Below the pieces are notes generated by a model that saw only the letters and a program-made list of their open reading frames with translations, made no database searches and was not told the DNA's origin. Below are positions 1 through 11,041 of a DNA stretch of 64,000 nucleotides, in pieces. Position 1 is the first letter of the stretch; each line of letters opens with the position of its first letter. Source of the stretch: Melieria omissa (taxonomy: Eukaryota > Arthropoda > Insecta > Diptera > Ulidiidae); the NCBI GenBank assembly GCA_963971225.1, contig OZ020268.1:61379900-61443899 (forward strand), read 5' to 3'. The position numbers and the translations under genes were made by a program.

Positions 1-67
1 CCTGTGTTCCAGAAGTAGAGGGTTGGCAGATATCAGAGACACTTGGCTGCGGAGTAGGTGCTGACAA

Positions 68-3000
68 GAAAAATCTGGCAACACCGCGGTTAAGTGAAGC
101 TGGAATTTTTTGTGCTCCTGAAAAATTTTTGCAAATTTGTTTTTCGTTTTTCCTTTTAATATCGCGTAAATTGATTTAACTCGAGTGGAACTCACTACAC
201 AGTGCCGCGAAGTGGTTGCGAACGTTTGTTTTTTCGGTGCGAAAAGTGTTTTTTGTGCAGGTGTTTCTGCAAACGAAATTGGCACAAGGCACCTGTTGCT
301 GTGTGCACTTTTCGGCCATATTGCCTGTCGTTTTTGTTTTGTGGCTGCTGGTTTTTTGTGCACGTCGTGCAAGTGGCGCACGGAACAAACCTTCCGCTCC
401 TGCTCGGTCGCAGCTTTACCCACATCCCCACAGGTATTTTTGGTTTGCCTGCCGGCGCTGCAGGTGTTTTACTGGTGGTTTTTTGCGGGTGACTCTGGTG
501 GCTCAGGTGTCATGTGCAGAGATCGCGCTAAATTTTCCTATTCGTTTTCAGTGCACACATGTCGGAAAGTGCAGAAAAGTTCGAAGGTATGCAGCTCGGC
601 ACCAGCTCCGAGGACGAACTGTTGGCATCCAGCCAGGAGCTCGGCATGGAGCGCGTGTCTGTGACGGCAGCCATAGGCGCGATCGCAACAACAACAACAA
701 CAACGACAACGATAACAACGACAATTGGTGGAAGCAGCAGCAGTACACCAACTCAAACCAAAACAACAACAGCAGCAACTGACACTCAAGGGCTGGCCGT
801 GAAAAAGAGTGGAAGCAGTGGCAGTACACCTTTTCAGGGCAAGGGCGCCAGCACTGGCCGCCCAAAACAACAAAAGCCCAAATCAGAGGCCCTGGTCAGG
901 AGGAGCCGGTACCAGAAAGCTCTCTTCATTCTCGGCAAGATTGCCAGAAATGAGGCAGCCGGTAAGGTACACGAGTTCGACCAGGCTGATAAAGTGAAAT
1001 ACCAGGCAGTGGTCGACGAGTATGAGGAATACCAGGCCACCCTGGAGGTCGATAAGGCGGCGAAGCGGAACCGGTCTCAGGACGAGACGGCCCTCTCGCG
1101 TAAAAGCAAGGTTGCCAAGCTATCGACATCGGCAAATAAGCCCTCTACGAGCGCCAGAAGACCGTTCAATGAGGTGGTCCGGGATGACCTACAGGTTGCA
1201 CTCATTGACGCAAAATCAAACAGCGGCAAGAAGGTGTTGGAAAAATGGGGGGAGATTGAACCCAGGCTGGCGGAAATGGTGATGGACCACCTTCTCTCCA
1301 ACCCGGATGCGTCCCCGCCTGGCTACGACTCTTCTGAGGTTCTTCGCGGCTGCAGGGTGTTCAGGTGCGACGATCGGCCGTCCGCGAAATTTTTTGGGCG
1401 AATGCATTGCCAAGATAAGCGATGCATGGGAGGGCCTTAGGCTTAGGCTTATCCCACCTCGTGAGATTCCTAGACGGCCGAGAGCCCGTATCTGGCTGCC
1501 TGTTATGAAGCTGGAGCACGGGAAGGTCCTTCAGCTTCTGCAGCGGCAGAATCCCGCTGTTCCGATGCAGGACTGGAGCGTCATGAAAGACGAAGGCCCA
1601 CAAAAGAACAGCATGTCCCTTCTCCTTTCCATAGACGAGGAATCGGCTAAGGTCCTGGATGGCATGGACTGTAAGATGCGGTTTGGCGTGAGGTACGCCA
1701 AACTAAAAATATTCCGGCCGTCAGAAAACGACTGCGAGGCAGAAGAGCCGGATGCAGCTAATCTGGACGTGGACGACAAGCGTCGGGGTGATGCTCAAAG
1801 CACACCATAAAAAACAGATACCCCTGATGAAGATCGTGCAGATTAACCTTCAGCATTCTAAGAATGCCTCGGATAATCTTGCCGTCTTTCTCGGGGAAGA
1901 GGACGTAGACATCGTCGCCATACAGGAGCCGTGGGTCAGAGGATCTGACGTGATGGGGCTCAGGATTAAAAATTACAGGACTCTATATGCTAGAAATGCC
2001 GGCAGGGTGAGATCGTGCATTCTGGCTAAAAACAAAATTAATACTTTCCTCTGTCTCCAATTTAGCACAGGCGATCTAACAGCGGTTAGGATCGAGGCGC
2101 CGAGTGGACCAGACCTGATAATAGCATCGGCATACATGGCACATGATAGGAATGTACCACCGGAAGAGGTTGCGTCACTATTGGCCAGTTTGGACGCACG
2201 GGGAACCGCTTTGCTCCTCTGCTGCGACGCAAATGCGAGGCACACCATATGGGGCAGTTCTGAGGACAACGCCAGGGGTGAGTCACTTTTTGATTTTATC
2301 AGTAGATATAATCTCACTATCTGTAACAGGGGTAATACACCCACTTTCACTTTCCCCAGCTCGGCGAGCTGCGCCGGGTGGGAAGAAGTCCTAGATCTCA
2401 CCCTCCTGTCAGGAAACTCAAATTTTCGGGTTGAAAATTGGAGGGTGTCCAACAAAAAGTCCTTTTCGGACCACAGTTGGTTAATCTTCAACATCAATAT
2501 AGCAGATAAGACCCCTGATCCTTTCAGAAATCCGAAAAGGACAAATTGGCGGATCTTTTCTCTGATAGCTAAGGCAAAACTTAAGGCAGTAAGTACGGCC
2601 CACTTAGACTCTCCTACGGAACTGGACAAGCAACTAGGAAAACTTGAGGTAGCTTTTAGCACAGCTTCCAAGAGATCCTATCCAGTGAGTAGAAGTGGTA
2701 AATCTCTTCCACCATGGTGGAACGAAGAACTCTCGGCTCTTAGAGAGGAAACTCGTAGGGCTTTTAACCAGTGTTACAGGGATAAAACCTGGAGCAAATA
2801 CAAAGATTGCCTCAGGACCTACAAAAGAGCGATCAAGAAAGCCAAAAGGGATGGCTGGAGAAACTTTTGTCAGTCTATTGAGTCAACGGCAGTTTCTTCA
2901 AGACTCAGCAAGGCACTTTCCAAAGAAAGGAGCAATCCATCATACCTGAAAAGGGAAGACGGCACCTGGACGGAAACATCCGCTGAGACACTCGACCTCT

Positions 3001-3965
3001 TACTTAAGACACACTTCCCGGACTGTAAGGAGAGGGCAGCGGTTACCCCCTCCTCATCAGCTTCTCGATATACGTGTTTTTATGAATCTGTCTTCACGGA
3101 AGATAAGGTCAGGTATTCTATCAACAGTTTTTCCCCTTACAAGTCACCAGGTCTAGATGGTATTCTCCCAATCATGTTACAGAAAGTACAGGATATGGTG
3201 ATTCCACAGTTGGTGACGATCTATAGGGCGTGCGTTAAACTGAATTATGTACCCCTCAGCTGGAGAAGGGTCAAAGTAGTTTTCATACCTAAGGCGGGAA
3301 AAATCGGTCACGAGACGGCCAAAGATTTTAGACCGATTAGCCTCACTTCTTTTCTGCTTAAGACTATGGAAAGGGTAATGGAAATACACCTAAGATCTTT
3401 AGCTGACCACTATCAAATTTCCAGATGCCAACATGCTTATCTCAAGGGCAGATCCACAGAGACGGCTCTACACGAGGTTATTCGCACTGTTGAAAAATCA
3501 ATCCACTTCAAACAATTTTCGATGGCAGCCTTCCTGGATATTGAAGGAGCCTTCAACAATGTGAGCATTAGGGCAATCCAAGATTCCCTTACCACGGTGG
3601 GTTTAGAAGGGGATTTAAGGAACTGGATAGTGACGATGCTCAAATCAAGGACTATTTTTGCAGAGCTAGGCAACATATCTCTGGTAAAACACGTCAGTAG
3701 AGGAACACCACAAGGAGGGGTGATTTCACCACTACTGTGGTTGCTGGTCATGGACAGCATACTCAAGGCGTTGGAAAAAACGGGGGTAAAAGTGGTAGCG
3801 TATGCGGACGACGTGGTGATAATAGTATCAGGGATGTTTCCGAGCACAATCAGTGATATTATGCAAGGGGCTCTGGATAAAATCCATACGTGGGCCACAG
3901 GATGTGGACTTAGTGTGAATCCGGGCAAAACCGAACTGGTACTGTTCACCACTAAGACCAAAATT
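68..3965 (+). mobile_element. LOA-like non-LTR retrotransposon, 3'-truncated duplicate
   Basis: This is the 5' part of the element that is complete at 4662-10126: the 5' UTR, ORF1, and ORF2 up to the end of the reverse-transcriptase domain. It lacks RNase H and the 3' end because the duplication breakpoint falls at 3965. The 67 bp before it are the same Tigger-transposon sequence that precedes the complete copy, so it never inserted on its own. Confidence 0.88.
559..1810 (+). pseudogene. LOA-like ORF1 (Gag-like, DUF4780-type), frameshifted, copy 1
   Basis: ORF1 of the non-LTR element, a nucleic-acid-binding Gag-like protein expected to coat the element RNA. The first frame (559-1440) has a Ser/Thr-rich N-terminus from an ACA-rich tract, then a Lys/Arg-rich stretch. 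The second frame (from about 1390 to 1810) carries the conserved C-terminal core (motifs AKISDAWEGL, RARIWLP, PQKNSMSLLL, LRFGVRYAKLK-like), which I match to the DUF4780-type ORF1 domain of LOA elements. The frames join at a run of six T at 1390-1395. One T fewer would restore a single reading frame, so this is probably a one-base insertion. The identical lesion is in copy 2, as expected for a duplication. Confidence 0.8.
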
Positions 3966-3971
3966 GTATGA
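1827..3971 (+). pseudogene. LOA-like ORF2 (endonuclease-RT), truncated by duplication breakpoint
   Basis: The likely start is the ATG at 1827, 16 bp after the ORF1 stop, because the endonuclease homology begins there (KIVQINLQHSK); the frame is open further upstream. It holds an APE-type endonuclease (IQEPWV, DANARHTIWG, SDHSWL) and a reverse transcriptase with GTPQGGVISPLLW and the YADD catalytic box at about 3799-3810. The frame ends four codons past the 3965 breakpoint in foreign sequence, so the thumb region, RNase H and C-terminal zinc knuckle are missing. Otherwise identical to the start of ORF2 in copy 2. Confidence 0.9.
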
Positions 3972-4067
3972 GGGGTGAACAACCATAATGATGTTTCAAC
4001 CATAATTATGATTTAAACTAAATCTGGAATATGTACGAATCTGCCCCAACAACGGGGCACCTATATA
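3966..4067. other. Unassigned segment at the duplication junction
   Basis: About 100 bp between the duplication breakpoint and the proposed left end of the Tigger-like transposon. It contains a GTACGAATCTGCCCC motif close to one near the other end of that transposon (about 11758-11778, opposite orientation), so it may be a rearranged subterminal piece. It does not match the satellite array that flanks the other end. No gene seen. Confidence 0.4.
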
Positions 4068-4181
4068 CAGTGTTGGGGGTACCTTCGTACGCTGTGGGGT
4101 AGTTCCGTACGTGCGATTAAAACGACACATATAAATCAAAATTATTTTATTAACAATGAGATTAAACACAAAAATAAAGAG

Positions 4182-4661
4182 TTAACTTCTATTTTTAGCT
4201 TTCTTATTCTTCTTTTTTAAATTAAAATCAGCTAAACTACGTTGCATTTGTCTTGCCCTAGCCCTTTTTTCCTGTTCTAGCTTTTTCAATTGCTTTTCAT
4301 TGCGTTTCTCTAAGCTAATTGAAGCTTTTTTTCGGGTGTGTCAGTATATATACGTGATTTTTCTGGCCGTCGTCCTTTTATTTTTTTTATTACTTCTTAC
4401 AACAGTCGGATAGGGTTGAATTGCTTCTGGTGTCAAAACTGTCTTCAAAGGAGCTACTATTTGATGGATTGGTGAATTATTCAAAGCATCTGGTTCACAA
4501 GCATCTAAATTAAACGTTTGTAGTTCATCATCATAAGTTATCAATGGTGAGTTAATAGTTTGTTTTGTAGATTCTCGCGGAACCTCCAAGAAATCCTGTG
4601 TTCCAGAAGTAGAGGGTTGGCAGATATCAGAGACACTTGGCTGCGGAGTAGGTGCTGACAA
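4182..4661 (-). pseudogene. Tigger-like transposase, C-terminal part
   Basis: C-terminal tail of the pogo/Tigger transposase, continuing from 10139 across the LOA insertion. When one copy of the 12-bp target duplication is dropped, the two parts read through in one frame (VVEDLSAPTPQP across the junction). The part down to 4341 is an acidic/Ser-Thr-rich linker. After a frame change near the run of T at about 4326-4332, it continues as a highly basic Lys/Arg/Glu-rich tail (LEKRNEKQLKKLEQEKRAR) ending with TAA at 4184-4182. Such basic coiled tails are common at the end of Tigger transposases. A downstream minus-strand AATAAA (about 4148-4153) could be its poly(A) signal. Confidence 0.7.
4650..4661. 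repeat. Target-site duplication of the LOA element, left copy
   Basis: AGGTGCTGACAA directly precedes the element and recurs at 10127-10138 directly after it. Removing one copy restores the Tigger transposase reading frame. Confidence 0.92.
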
Positions 4662-5152
4662 GAAAAATCTGGCAACACCGCGGTTAAGTGAAGCTGGAAT
4701 TTTTTGTGCTCCTGAAAAATTTTTGCAAATTTGTTTTTCGTTTTTCCTTTTAATATCGCGTAAATTGATTTAACTCGAGTGGAACTCACTACACAGTGCC
4801 GCGAAGTGGTTGCGAACGTTTGTTTTTTCGGTGCGAAAAGTGTTTTTTGTGCAGGTGTTTCTGCAAACGAAATTGGCACAAGGCACCTGTTGCTGTGTGC
4901 ACTTTTCGGCCATATTGCCTGTCGTTTTTGTTTTGTGGCTGCTGGTTTTTTGTGCACGTCGTGCAAGTGGCGCACGGAACAAACCTTCCGCTCCTGCTCG
5001 GTCGCAGCTTTACCCACATCCCCACAGGTATTTTTGGTTTGCCTGCCGGCGCTGCAGGTGTTTTACTGGTGGTTTTTTGCGGGTGACTCTGGTGGCTCAG
5101 GTGTCATGTGCAGAGATCGCGCTAAATTTTCCTATTCGTTTTCAGTGCACAC
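4662..5152 (+). other. 5' UTR and internal promoter region of the LOA element
   Basis: The first 491 bp of the element, before the ORF1 ATG. No conserved gene is present. Non-LTR elements of this type carry their promoter inside the 5' UTR, but I cannot identify a specific core motif here. The short open frames in this stretch are not conserved-looking proteins. Confidence 0.6.
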
Positions 5153-6404
5153 ATGTCGGAAAGTGCAGAAAAGTTCGAAGGTATGCAGCTCGGCACCAGC
5201 TCCGAGGACGAACTGTTGGCATCCAGCCAGGAGCTCGGCATGGAGCGCGTGTCTGTGACGGCAGCCATAGGCGCGATCGCAACAACAACAACAACAACGA
5301 CAACGATAACAACGACAATTGGTGGAAGCAGCAGCAGTACACCAACTCAAACCAAAACAACAACAGCAGCAACTGACACTCAAGGGCTGGCCGTGAAAAA
5401 GAGTGGAAGCAGTGGCAGTACACCTTTTCAGGGCAAGGGCGCCAGCACTGGCCGCCCAAAACAACAAAAGCCCAAATCAGAGGCCCTGGTCAGGAGGAGC
5501 CGGTACCAGAAAGCTCTCTTCATTCTCGGCAAGATTGCCAGAAATGAGGCAGCCGGTAAGGTACACGAGTTCGACCAGGCTGATAAAGTGAAATACCAGG
5601 CAGTGGTCGACGAGTATGAGGAATACCAGGCCACCCTGGAGGTCGATAAGGCGGCGAAGCGGAACCGGTCTCAGGACGAGACGGCCCTCTCGCGTAAAAG
5701 CAAGGTTGCCAAGCTATCGACATCGGCAAATAAGCCCTCTACGAGCGCCAGAAGACCGTTCAATGAGGTGGTCCGGGATGACCTACAGGTTGCACTCATT
5801 GACGCAAAATCAAACAGCGGCAAGAAGGTGTTGGAAAAATGGGGGGAGATTGAACCCAGGCTGGCGGAAATGGTGATGGACCACCTTCTCTCCAACCCGG
5901 ATGCGTCCCCGCCTGGCTACGACTCTTCTGAGGTTCTTCGCGGCTGCAGGGTGTTCAGGTGCGACGATCGGCCGTCCGCGAAATTTTTTGGGCGAATGCA
6001 TTGCCAAGATAAGCGATGCATGGGAGGGCCTTAGGCTTAGGCTTATCCCACCTCGTGAGATTCCTAGACGGCCGAGAGCCCGTATCTGGCTGCCTGTTAT
6101 GAAGCTGGAGCACGGGAAGGTCCTTCAGCTTCTGCAGCGGCAGAATCCCGCTGTTCCGATGCAGGACTGGAGCGTCATGAAAGACGAAGGCCCACAAAAG
6201 AACAGCATGTCCCTTCTCCTTTCCATAGACGAGGAATCGGCTAAGGTCCTGGATGGCATGGACTGTAAGATGCGGTTTGGCGTGAGGTACGCCAAACTAA
6301 AAATATTCCGGCCGTCAGAAAACGACTGCGAGGCAGAAGAGCCGGATGCAGCTAATCTGGACGTGGACGACAAGCGTCGGGGTGATGCTCAAAGCACACC
6401 ATAA
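5153..6404 (+). pseudogene. LOA-like ORF1 (Gag-like, DUF4780-type), frameshifted
   Basis: Same protein and same lesion as the duplicate at 559-1810. Frame one (5153-6034) gives the low-complexity Thr-rich N-terminus and a basic segment. The conserved C-terminal core is in the +1 frame and ends with TAA at 6402-6404. The frame change lies at the T6 run 5984-5989. ORF2 begins 16 bp downstream, so the two ORFs are arranged for reinitiation or readthrough. A programmed shift cannot be excluded, but the required direction is +1, which is unusual here, so a one-base insertion or a homopolymer sequencing error is more likely. Confidence 0.82.
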
Positions 6405-6420
6405 AAAACAGATACCCCTG

Positions 6421-9400
6421 ATGAAGATCGTGCAGATTAACCTTCAGCATTCTAAGAATGCCTCGGATAATCTTGCCGTCTTTCTCGGGGAAGAGGACGT
6501 AGACATCGTCGCCATACAGGAGCCGTGGGTCAGAGGATCTGACGTGATGGGGCTCAGGATTAAAAATTACAGGACTCTATATGCTAGAAATGCCGGCAGG
6601 GTGAGATCGTGCATTCTGGCTAAAAACAAAATTAATACTTTCCTCTGTCTCCAATTTAGCACAGGCGATCTAACAGCGGTTAGGATCGAGGCGCCGAGTG
6701 GACCAGACCTGATAATAGCATCGGCATACATGGCACATGATAGGAATGTACCACCGGAAGAGGTTGCGTCACTATTGGCCAGTTTGGACGCACGGGGAAC
6801 CGCTTTGCTCCTCTGCTGCGACGCAAATGCGAGGCACACCATATGGGGCAGTTCTGAGGACAACGCCAGGGGTGAGTCACTTTTTGATTTTATCAGTAGA
6901 TATAATCTCACTATCTGTAACAGGGGTAATACACCCACTTTCACTTTCCCCAGCTCGGCGAGCTGCGCCGGGTGGGAAGAAGTCCTAGATCTCACCCTCC
7001 TGTCAGGAAACTCAAATTTTCGGGTTGAAAATTGGAGGGTGTCCAACAAAAAGTCCTTTTCGGACCACAGTTGGTTAATCTTCAACATCAATATAGCAGA
7101 TAAGACCCCTGATCCTTTCAGAAATCCGAAAAGGACAAATTGGCGGATCTTTTCTCTGATAGCTAAGGCAAAACTTAAGGCAGTAAGTACGGCCCACTTA
7201 GACTCTCCTACGGAACTGGACAAGCAACTAGGAAAACTTGAGGTAGCTTTTAGCACAGCTTCCAAGAGATCCTATCCAGTGAGTAGAAGTGGTAAATCTC
7301 TTCCACCATGGTGGAACGAAGAACTCTCGGCTCTTAGAGAGGAAACTCGTAGGGCTTTTAACCAGTGTTACAGGGATAAAACCTGGAGCAAATACAAAGA
7401 TTGCCTCAGGACCTACAAAAGAGCGATCAAGAAAGCCAAAAGGGATGGCTGGAGAAACTTTTGTCAGTCTATTGAGTCAACGGCAGTTTCTTCAAGACTC
7501 AGCAAGGCACTTTCCAAAGAAAGGAGCAATCCATCATACCTGAAAAGGGAAGACGGCACCTGGACGGAAACATCCGCTGAGACACTCGACCTCTTACTTA
7601 AGACACACTTCCCGGACTGTAAGGAGAGGGCAGCGGTTACCCCCTCCTCATCAGCTTCTCGATATACGTGTTTTTATGAATCTGTCTTCACGGAAGATAA
7701 GGTCAGGTATTCTATCAACAGTTTTTCCCCTTACAAGTCACCAGGTCTAGATGGTATTCTCCCAATCATGTTACAGAAAGTACAGGATATGGTGATTCCA
7801 CAGTTGGTGACGATCTATAGGGCGTGCGTTAAACTGAATTATGTACCCCTCAGCTGGAGAAGGGTCAAAGTAGTTTTCATACCTAAGGCGGGAAAAATCG
7901 GTCACGAGACGGCCAAAGATTTTAGACCGATTAGCCTCACTTCTTTTCTGCTTAAGACTATGGAAAGGGTAATGGAAATACACCTAAGATCTTTAGCTGA
8001 CCACTATCAAATTTCCAGATGCCAACATGCTTATCTCAAGGGCAGATCCACAGAGACGGCTCTACACGAGGTTATTCGCACTGTTGAAAAATCAATCCAC
8101 TTCAAACAATTTTCGATGGCAGCCTTCCTGGATATTGAAGGAGCCTTCAACAATGTGAGCATTAGGGCAATCCAAGATTCCCTTACCACGGTGGGTTTAG
8201 AAGGGGATTTAAGGAACTGGATAGTGACGATGCTCAAATCAAGGACTATTTTTGCAGAGCTAGGCAACATATCTCTGGTAAAACACGTCAGTAGAGGAAC
8301 ACCACAAGGAGGGGTGATTTCACCACTACTGTGGTTGCTGGTCATGGACAGCATACTCAAGGCGTTGGAAAAAACGGGGGTAAAAGTGGTAGCGTATGCG
8401 GACGACGTGGTGATAATAGTATCAGGGATGTTTCCGAGCACAATCAGTGATATTATGCAAGGGGCTCTGGATAAAATCCATACGTGGGCCACAGGATGTG
8501 GACTTAGTGTGAATCCGGGCAAAACCGAACTGGTACTGTTCACCACTAAGACCAAAATTCCACTTTTTAACCTTCCATCGCTTAACGGGCAGCAGCTGAA
8601 GCTATCAGCTAAAGCCAAATATCTAGGGGTTCTGCTGGACGCAAAGCTAAACTGGAGACCAAACATTGAGCTACGGGTCAGGAAGGCCTACGTGGCTTTT
8701 TACTCCTGTAACAGGCTGTTTGGGAAAAGATGGGGCGTTAAACCCCACATCACCCACTGGATGTACACGGCCATAGTGCGCCCAATCCTGACCTATGGAT
8801 CACTGGTTTGGTGGCCAGCTCTAAGCAAGAGCTAGCTGGTCCAGAAGCTCAGCAGGGTTCAGCGATCGGCATGTGTTGGCATCACGGGGCACTACGCACA
8901 TGCCCCACGGATGCCCTGAACGTGCTTTTACACATTCTTCCCATCGACTTACACATAATGCATATCACTCTCAACTCCGCAGCAAGGCTCAAGGCGATTG
9001 GCTGCTGGGCGGAACGTTGCTATGGGCACAGCAAAGTGCTAAGCACATTACCAAACGTTAAGTTTAGTGGCATAACCGATTATATCGTGCCGTACCTAAG
9101 TTTTCAAACGGATTTCGGGGCGAAATTCCCTACGAGGGCCGAATGGGAAAGAACCAGTCTTTTCAACGAATACGACATACACATCTTTACGGATGGATCC
9201 AAAATGGCGTGCGGGGTGGGTGCGGGGGTATACTCACAGCACGTGGGGATAAATGAAGCCATACGTCTACCCAATGATGCCACGGGCTTTCAGGCAGAGG
9301 TCTTGGCGGTCAGGGAGGCCTGCCGACTGGTAGAGAGACACATCATTGATAGGTGTAAGGTTGCAATATTCATTGACAGTCAGGCAGCAATAAAGGCTCT

Positions 9401-10013
9401 ACATTCTACCACGGTCCAGTCAAGGTTGGTAGAGGAGTGTAGGACGGCTCTGGGCGCGCTAAATCGCTGCGCTGATATCACCCTCATCTGGGTTCCCGGC
9501 CATAGGAACATTGAAGGGAATGAGAGAGCGGACGAATTGGCGCGCTCGGGAGCCTCGCTTGACATATCACTGGGTGTCTCGGTTCCGACGCCTTTGGGAG
9601 TCATCAAGAGGGGCTGCTATCTGCACTACCTCGGCCTTGCCAATCGGAGGTGGAAGTCACTGCCTTCCTGCCGTACCTCGCGAGAGATGTGGCCCTCCTA
9701 CAACGAGCCGAGATCTCGCGAGCTTATTAACAAACCACGCACAGACGTCGCTAGGCTTACGGCGATTATAACAGGCCACTGGACTATAGGTCCACATGCG
9801 GAGAGGCTAAACATCCCCTTCAATACCCACTGCAGGAGCTGTGGGAATTTAGAAGAGAAAGAAACACCAAATCACTTCCTCTGTCAGTGCCCAGCTCTGG
9901 CAAGGGCAAGATTTAAGTTTCTAGGGAAACACTTTTTCACTTGTATGACCGATTGCTCGACAGTTAGTCTGGGGAATCTTCTCGGATACCTAAATTCTAC
10001 CAGGTGGATTTAG
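6421..10013 (+). pseudogene. LOA-like ORF2: endonuclease, reverse transcriptase, RNase H; two lesions
   Basis: A protein of about 1197 residues if uninterrupted. It nicks the target, reverse transcribes the element RNA at the nick, and degrades RNA with RNase H. Residues about 1-220: APE endonuclease (IQEPWV, DANARHTIWG, final SDHSW). About 430-700: reverse transcriptase with FRPISLTSFLLK, GTPQGGVISP and YADD at 8393-8404. About 915-1050: RNase H with TDGSK, AEVLAVREAC, DSQAA and GNERADELA. About 1135: C-terminal Cys/His knuckle (CRSCGNLEE, HFLCQCP). An in-frame TAG at 8833-8835 interrupts the thumb/linker region. One G is missing from the G run at 8886-8889, moving the rest into another frame. 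Confidence 0.9.
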
Positions 10014-10126
10014 TCATACAACTAACCAGTTTTAGTTTTCGGTGAGCATGTGGTACCAAAACGGCGTCTATGCGCTAATTGTGACTTGCGGGGGGACTGC
10101 GAGTCAGCCACTTCAACCAACCAACC
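10014..10126 (+). other. 3' UTR and AACC tail of the LOA element
   Basis: A short 113-bp 3' UTR with no gene. It ends with three tandem AACC units immediately before the target duplication, in place of a poly(A) tail, as in several LOA/I-type elements with simple-repeat ends. Confidence 0.75.
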
Positions 10127-10138
10127 AGGTGCTGACAA

Positions 10139-11041
10139 ATCTTCAACGACGTTTTGAATAGGAGGCACAAGTTCTAAGTTACCGGATACATCTCAGTTGG
10201 AGCAAAATTTTCGTCACTAAAGGCTAATTCATTAAGAGGCCATATTCCGGGTTTATTGAACCCGCTTCTGATATTTTTTGCCGTGAATGAGTCGAAAAAT
10301 GCAATTTTCGCAAGCTTTGGAATATTGTAAATTGTCAATGCTTTGCCTGGGTTCATTGTATGCCAATTATTGAAAGCAATTTTCAACTTTGATTTAAATG
10401 GTCCAAAGACTCCCACATCAAGTGGTTATAGGCGGTGAGATGTATGTGGTGGAAAAGATAGGTAAATTATGCCATTTTCTTTGGCGTAGTGGATGGCTTC
10501 GAGAGAAACATGGCTTTCATGATTATCAGACAACAATAACATGGGGTTATCTTTTGTGCAGTGTGTGTGTGGATATGTTTTACAACCGAGACGAATATAT
10601 CGCTATTTATCCAGCCACTTTTATTTGCAGCGCCGAGACTTCCTTCAGGTGCTCCTTCGAGAAAATGATCTTTATAATGAACGCGTGGAAACACGAAAAG
10701 TGGGGGAATGGTATTTCCACTGGCAGATATAATGCCACCAAAAGTTACGAGCTCGCCTCTTTCAGCTGATACAATTTGTCCGACTTGTTTTTGTTAAACG
10801 CAAAAGATCTGGCAGCGCGTGTGTTTTCGGGTTTGCGTAAACTGAGTTCCGGGTTTCTTCTGCGAAAACCATACAGCCATTCTTTCCCAGCCATCTTATT
10901 TTCTTCCCACTTTGCTGGATATTTCAAACTCAAAGATTTGGCGTACTCATATGCTAGCTTTCTTGCTTGAATCGTCGTAAGTCCATAATGCATCTTACAA
11001 CATTTGATAATATAATCATTTAGCAGTTTTTCTTCTTCCAT
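10139..11041 (-). pseudogene. Tigger/pogo-like transposase, N-terminal and DDE part (deleted, frameshifted)
   Basis: The minus strand starts at ATG 11041. Residues 1-98 form the CENP-B/Tigger DNA-binding helix-turn-helix (MAGKEWLYGFRRRNPELSLR, then ENTRAARSFAFNKNK). Close downstream, in another frame (about 10790), follows the middle of the DDE domain (QIVSAERGELVTFGG, PPLFVFPRVHYKDHFLEGAP). The 100 or more residues normally between them, including the first catalytic Asp, are missing. A further one-base frame change lies in the region of the DNHESH-type motif (about 10530), and an in-frame TAA precedes PLDVGVFGPFKS. The segment 10416-10174 holds the conserved end (MNPGKALTIYNIPKLAK, IRSGFNKPGIWPLN). 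Catalytically dead. Confidence 0.85.

Larger units (their letters stand above)
1..3965. repeat. Copy 1 of a 4594-bp tandem duplication
   Basis: Bases 1-3965 read the same as 4595-8559 wherever I compared them: the same transposon flank, the same 5' UTR and identical predicted proteins with the same frameshift. The repeated unit is 3966-8559, because homology stops abruptly after 3965, inside the reverse-transcriptase gene, where sequence from the Tigger side begins. Two independent retrotransposon insertions would not share the same 67 bp of upstream flank, so this is a segmental tandem duplication or an assembly artefact. Confidence 0.9.
4662..10126 (+). mobile_element. LOA-like non-LTR retrotransposon, full length (5465 bp), inactive
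   Basis: Complete insertion bounded by a 12-bp target duplication. Order: 5' UTR (4662-5152), ORF1, ORF2 with APE endonuclease, reverse transcriptase and RNase H, and a short 3' UTR ending in tandem AACC repeats instead of poly(A). An RNase H domain combined with a DUF4780-type ORF1 and R1/LOA-style endonuclease motifs (IQEPWV) points to the LOA group. An I-like or R1-like placement would need a tree. It is disabled by a frameshift in ORF1 and by a stop plus a frameshift in ORF2. Confidence 0.9.

Noticed and set aside
1973..2671. 232-codon minus-strand ORF opposite LOA ORF2 (and its twin at 6567-7265)
   Set aside because: Antisense shadow of the endonuclease gene. No recognisable protein.
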